From Oscillospiraceae bacterium (GTDB lineage: Bacteria; Bacillota; Clostridia; Oscillospirales; Oscillospiraceae), in the NCBI GenBank assembly GCA_016290695.1, contig JAEEUX010000107.1, forward strand, positions 1 to 8,094: a DNA stretch of 8,094 nucleotides, read 5' to 3'. Shown piece by piece: positions 6,454 through 8,094 of this stretch. The stretch's first letter is position 1, and each line of letters begins with the position of its first letter. The translations under genes were made by a program, and so were the position numbers. The notes beneath the pieces are model-generated. The model had not been told where the DNA came from and ran no database searches. It worked only from the letters and a program-made list of their open reading frames with translations.

Positions 6454-6575
6454 GCAAAGCCGCAGGCTTTGACGCAATCACCGCAAGCAACATCTCGTTA
6501 CGTACAAACCGTCCCGAGGCCGCTTTCAGGGAGTTCCCTGATACCCCGGAAAGGAGATTTGAAATAACAGAATGA
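6450..6575 (+). CDS. Unrecognised 41-residue frame overlapping both neighbours
   Basis: The frame starts with an ATG overlapping the ParB-like stop (ATGA at 6450-6453) and ends with a TGA overlapping the next start (ATGA at 6572-6575). It begins MSKAAGFDAITASNISLR and ends RRFEITE. No domain, signal peptide or membrane segment is visible. A weak AGGA (6437-6440) lies nine bases upstream. The exact fit between two genes is the main argument that it is translated, perhaps to couple ribosomes to the TnpW-like gene. Chance overlap is possible, as the frame is short. Confidence 0.45.
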   Translation: MSKAAGFDAITASNISLRTNRPEAAFREFPDTPERRFEITE

Positions 6576-6808
6576 AAAGAATAATCAGCTTGACCCGGGG
6601 CGAACGCTGCTATATCATTGGCGGCATTCGCTACATTGTTTCCTCCAGCTTCGCCCACGGCAGCCCCAAAACGCACAAGCCCGACAATCTTACGCAGAGG
6701 CTGCGGCACTACCTCGGCGGAGATTTCGCAGACTTGACAAAACCACCGAACGCAGATAATCTTAGCCCGGAATATGCTTGTTCGGCTGCCGGAGAGGAGG
6801 AATTATAA
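6572..6808 (+). CDS. TnpW-like small transposon protein
   Basis: A 78-residue protein with the pattern IIGGIRYIVSSSF followed by LTQRLRHYLGGDF, resembling the TnpW family of small proteins encoded beside serine recombinases in Tn4451-like elements: a short beta hairpin, then a helix with an (D/N)xLxxRLxxxL core. The molecular role of that family is not known to me. The C-terminal 25 residues are not part of this core. AAGGAG at 6551-6556 is rather far (15 bases) from the ATG, so translation may rely on coupling to the preceding 41-residue frame. Its TAA overlaps the recombinase ATG by one base. The family call is from motif recognition only. Confidence 0.65.
   Translation: MKRIISLTRGERCYIIGGIRYIVSSSFAHGSPKTHKPDNLTQRLRHYLGGDFADLTKPPNADNLSPEYACSAAGEEEL
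6791..6800 (+). promoter_or_regulatory. Ribosome binding site of the recombinase gene
   Basis: GGAGAGGAGG lies inside the end of the TnpW-like gene and ends seven bases before the ATG at 6808. It fixes the recombinase start and suggests efficient initiation in addition to coupling through the TAATG overlap. Confidence 0.85.
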
Positions 6809-8094
6809 TGCAGCCGAATAATACTCAAATAGGAATCACAGCGCTATATTGCCGTCTCAGCCGCGACGACGGGCAGGAGGGCGATAGCAATTCCGTGGCG
6901 AATCAAAAAAGGATGCTTGCAAAGTACGCAAAAGAAAATGGTCTCGGCAACACGCGCTATTACGTTGACGACGGCTACACGGGCACTAACTTCCGCCGCC
7001 CGAGCTTCCAAAAGCTTTTGGAGGATATCGAGCTCGGCTACGTTTCCACGGTCATCGTGAAGGACATGAGCCGCCTCGGACGCGATTACCTGCAGGTCGG
7101 CTACTACACCGACAGTTATTTCCCCGAGCACGGTATCCGCTTTATCGCGGTAAACGACATGGTGGACAGCGCCGAGGGCGAAAATGAGCTTGCGCCGTTC
7201 CGCAACGTCATGAACGAGATGTATGCCCGCGACATCAGCCGCAAGGTGAGGTCGGCTTACCGTATTCGAGGCAGTGCTGGAGAGCCGGTATCTTTGCCGC
7301 CTTACGGTTACATGAAGTCACCGGAGAACCCTAAGCAGTGGGTTATAGACCCAGAAGCCGCGAAGGTGGTGCGGGAGATTTTTCGGATGTACATGGAGGG
7401 CAAAGGCGCAGATACAATCGCGCGCATTCTGGAAGATAAGCGCATCCTCAACTGTACCGCTTACTGGAAAAGCAAGGGCTTTGGAAGAGGCGGCAGGAAG
7501 ACCCATGATAATCCCTATAAGTGGAAGAACTCAACTATCCAGAAAATGCTGTCACGACAAGAATACTGCGGTGATGTAATTAATTTCAAGACCTATTCGC
7601 AGTCATTCAAAAAGAAACGGCGTCAGCCGAATCCACCGGACAAATGGGCTGTATTCAAGGACGTTCATGACGCCATCATTGAGCGCGAAATCTTTGATCT
7701 TGTCCAAAAAATGCAGCACAGCACAAAGCACCGCGCTCCGAAGCCGCAGAACGGTGAAAAGAATATGTTCTGCGACCTGCTTCGCTGCGCCGACTGCGGC
7801 AAAAAGCTGTGGTATCATACGAACACGATTAACAAAGAAATACATTACTTTGCCTGCTCAAACTACGTTAAAGACTACCGTGGAAGTTGCCCGACCCGCC
7901 ATTACATCCGCGCGGACGCGGTGGAGAAGGTCGTGAGGCTCGAACTGGTGCGGATGGCGTCGTATCTCAGGCATGACGAGGACAGATTTGCCACAATTCT
8001 TGCGCAGAAAACGAATGCGGAGCTCCTTACAGAACGCAAATTGACGCAAGAAGCCCTGCAAAAAGCCATAAGCCGAAACGAAACGGTTTCGCTG
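6808..8094 (+). CDS. Large serine recombinase, TnpX/TndX type (3' end outside window)
   Basis: A site-specific recombinase that would excise and integrate its mobile element through a serine-DNA link. 429 codons are open to the window edge; related proteins are usually somewhat over 500 residues, so the C-terminus is missing here, not broken. The resolvase domain (~10-150) has YCRLSRDDG with nucleophile Ser18 and Arg16, SVANQKRM (29-36), DDGYTGTNFRRPSFQ (54-68) and VKDMSRLGRD (84-93) with Arg89 and Arg92. The recombinase domain follows (~165-290, from PPYGYMKSPENPKQWVID), then a zinc ribbon with Cys327, Cys330, Cys350 and Cys361, and the start of a coiled-coil region (~395 on). No active-site residue I can judge is missing. 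It is the last visible gene of the ParB-TnpW operon and starts at a TAATG overlap. Confidence 0.95.
   Translation, partial: MQPNNTQIGITALYCRLSRDDGQEGDSNSVANQKRMLAKYAKENGLGNTRYYVDDGYTGTNFRRPSFQKLLEDIELGYVSTVIVKDMSRLGRDYLQVGYYTDSYFPEHGIRFIAVNDMVDSAEGENELAPFRNVMNEMYARDISRKVRSAYRIRGSAGEPVSLPPYGYMKSPENPKQWVIDPEAAKVVREIFRMYMEGKGADTIARILEDKRILNCTAYWKSKGFGRGGRKTHDNPYKWKNSTIQKMLSRQEYCGDVINFKTYSQSFKKKRRQPNPPDKWAVFKDVHDAIIEREIFDLVQKMQHSTKHRAPKPQNGEKNMFCDLLRCADCGKKLWYHTNTINKEIHYFACSNYVKDYRGSCPTRHYIRADAVEKVVRLELVRMASYLRHDEDRFATILAQKTNAELLTERKLTQEALQKAISRNETVSL

Noticed and set aside
1..8094. CRISPR arrays, tRNA or rRNA genes, insertion-sequence ends
   Set aside because: No regularly spaced repeats, no cloverleaf or rRNA signatures, and no transposase with terminal inverted repeats were found by eye.

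Overview
The window looks like DNA from a low-to-medium-GC anaerobic Firmicute, most likely a gut member of the Clostridia (Oscillospiraceae/Ruminococcaceae-like). This is inferred from the SLH-type surface protein with Big_3-like and DUF4430-like domains, strong AGGAGG ribosome binding sites, and a TnpX/TndX-type large serine recombinase next to a TnpW-like small protein. No database could be consulted, so every family name rests on motif recognition.

Left part (1-4733): a terminator-like hairpin, then one very large gene (59-4663) for a secreted, cell-wall-anchored surface protein ending in three SLH domains, closed by a strong intrinsic terminator. The gene is a mosaic. Its first ~2.15 kb are AT-rich and the rest is GC-rich with different codon choice. 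The change falls inside a domain that reads as one continuous protein module.

Middle part (4734-5577): a stretch of about 840 bases with no intact gene, but not empty. It holds the first 28 codons of a GrpB-family gene on the minus strand that is cut off beside the surface-protein terminator, an AT-rich spacer, and a GC-richer block with a perfect G/C hairpin and a 10-bp palindrome. After these come a near-consensus extended -10 promoter, a possible 14-codon leader peptide, two tandem terminator-like hairpins, and a consensus Shine-Dalgarno with an ATG whose frame hits TAA after five codons and then continues into the ParB-like gene.

Right part (5578-8094): four rightward reading frames chained by stop/start overlaps (ATGA, ATGA, TAATG): a ParB/Spo0J-like protein, an unrecognised 41-residue frame, a TnpW-like 78-residue protein, and a large serine recombinase that runs off the window after 429 codons. 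This looks like the integration/excision and maintenance module of an integrative or transposable element. Its transcription appears to be gated by the attenuator-like leader upstream. The most unusual points are that gated leader, the in-frame stop just after the best ribosome binding site, the perfect interrupted palindrome inside the ParB-like gene, and the coupling of ParB, TnpW and recombinase in one overlapping operon. The element ends are not visible, and it is not clear whether the surface-protein gene is cargo or host DNA.
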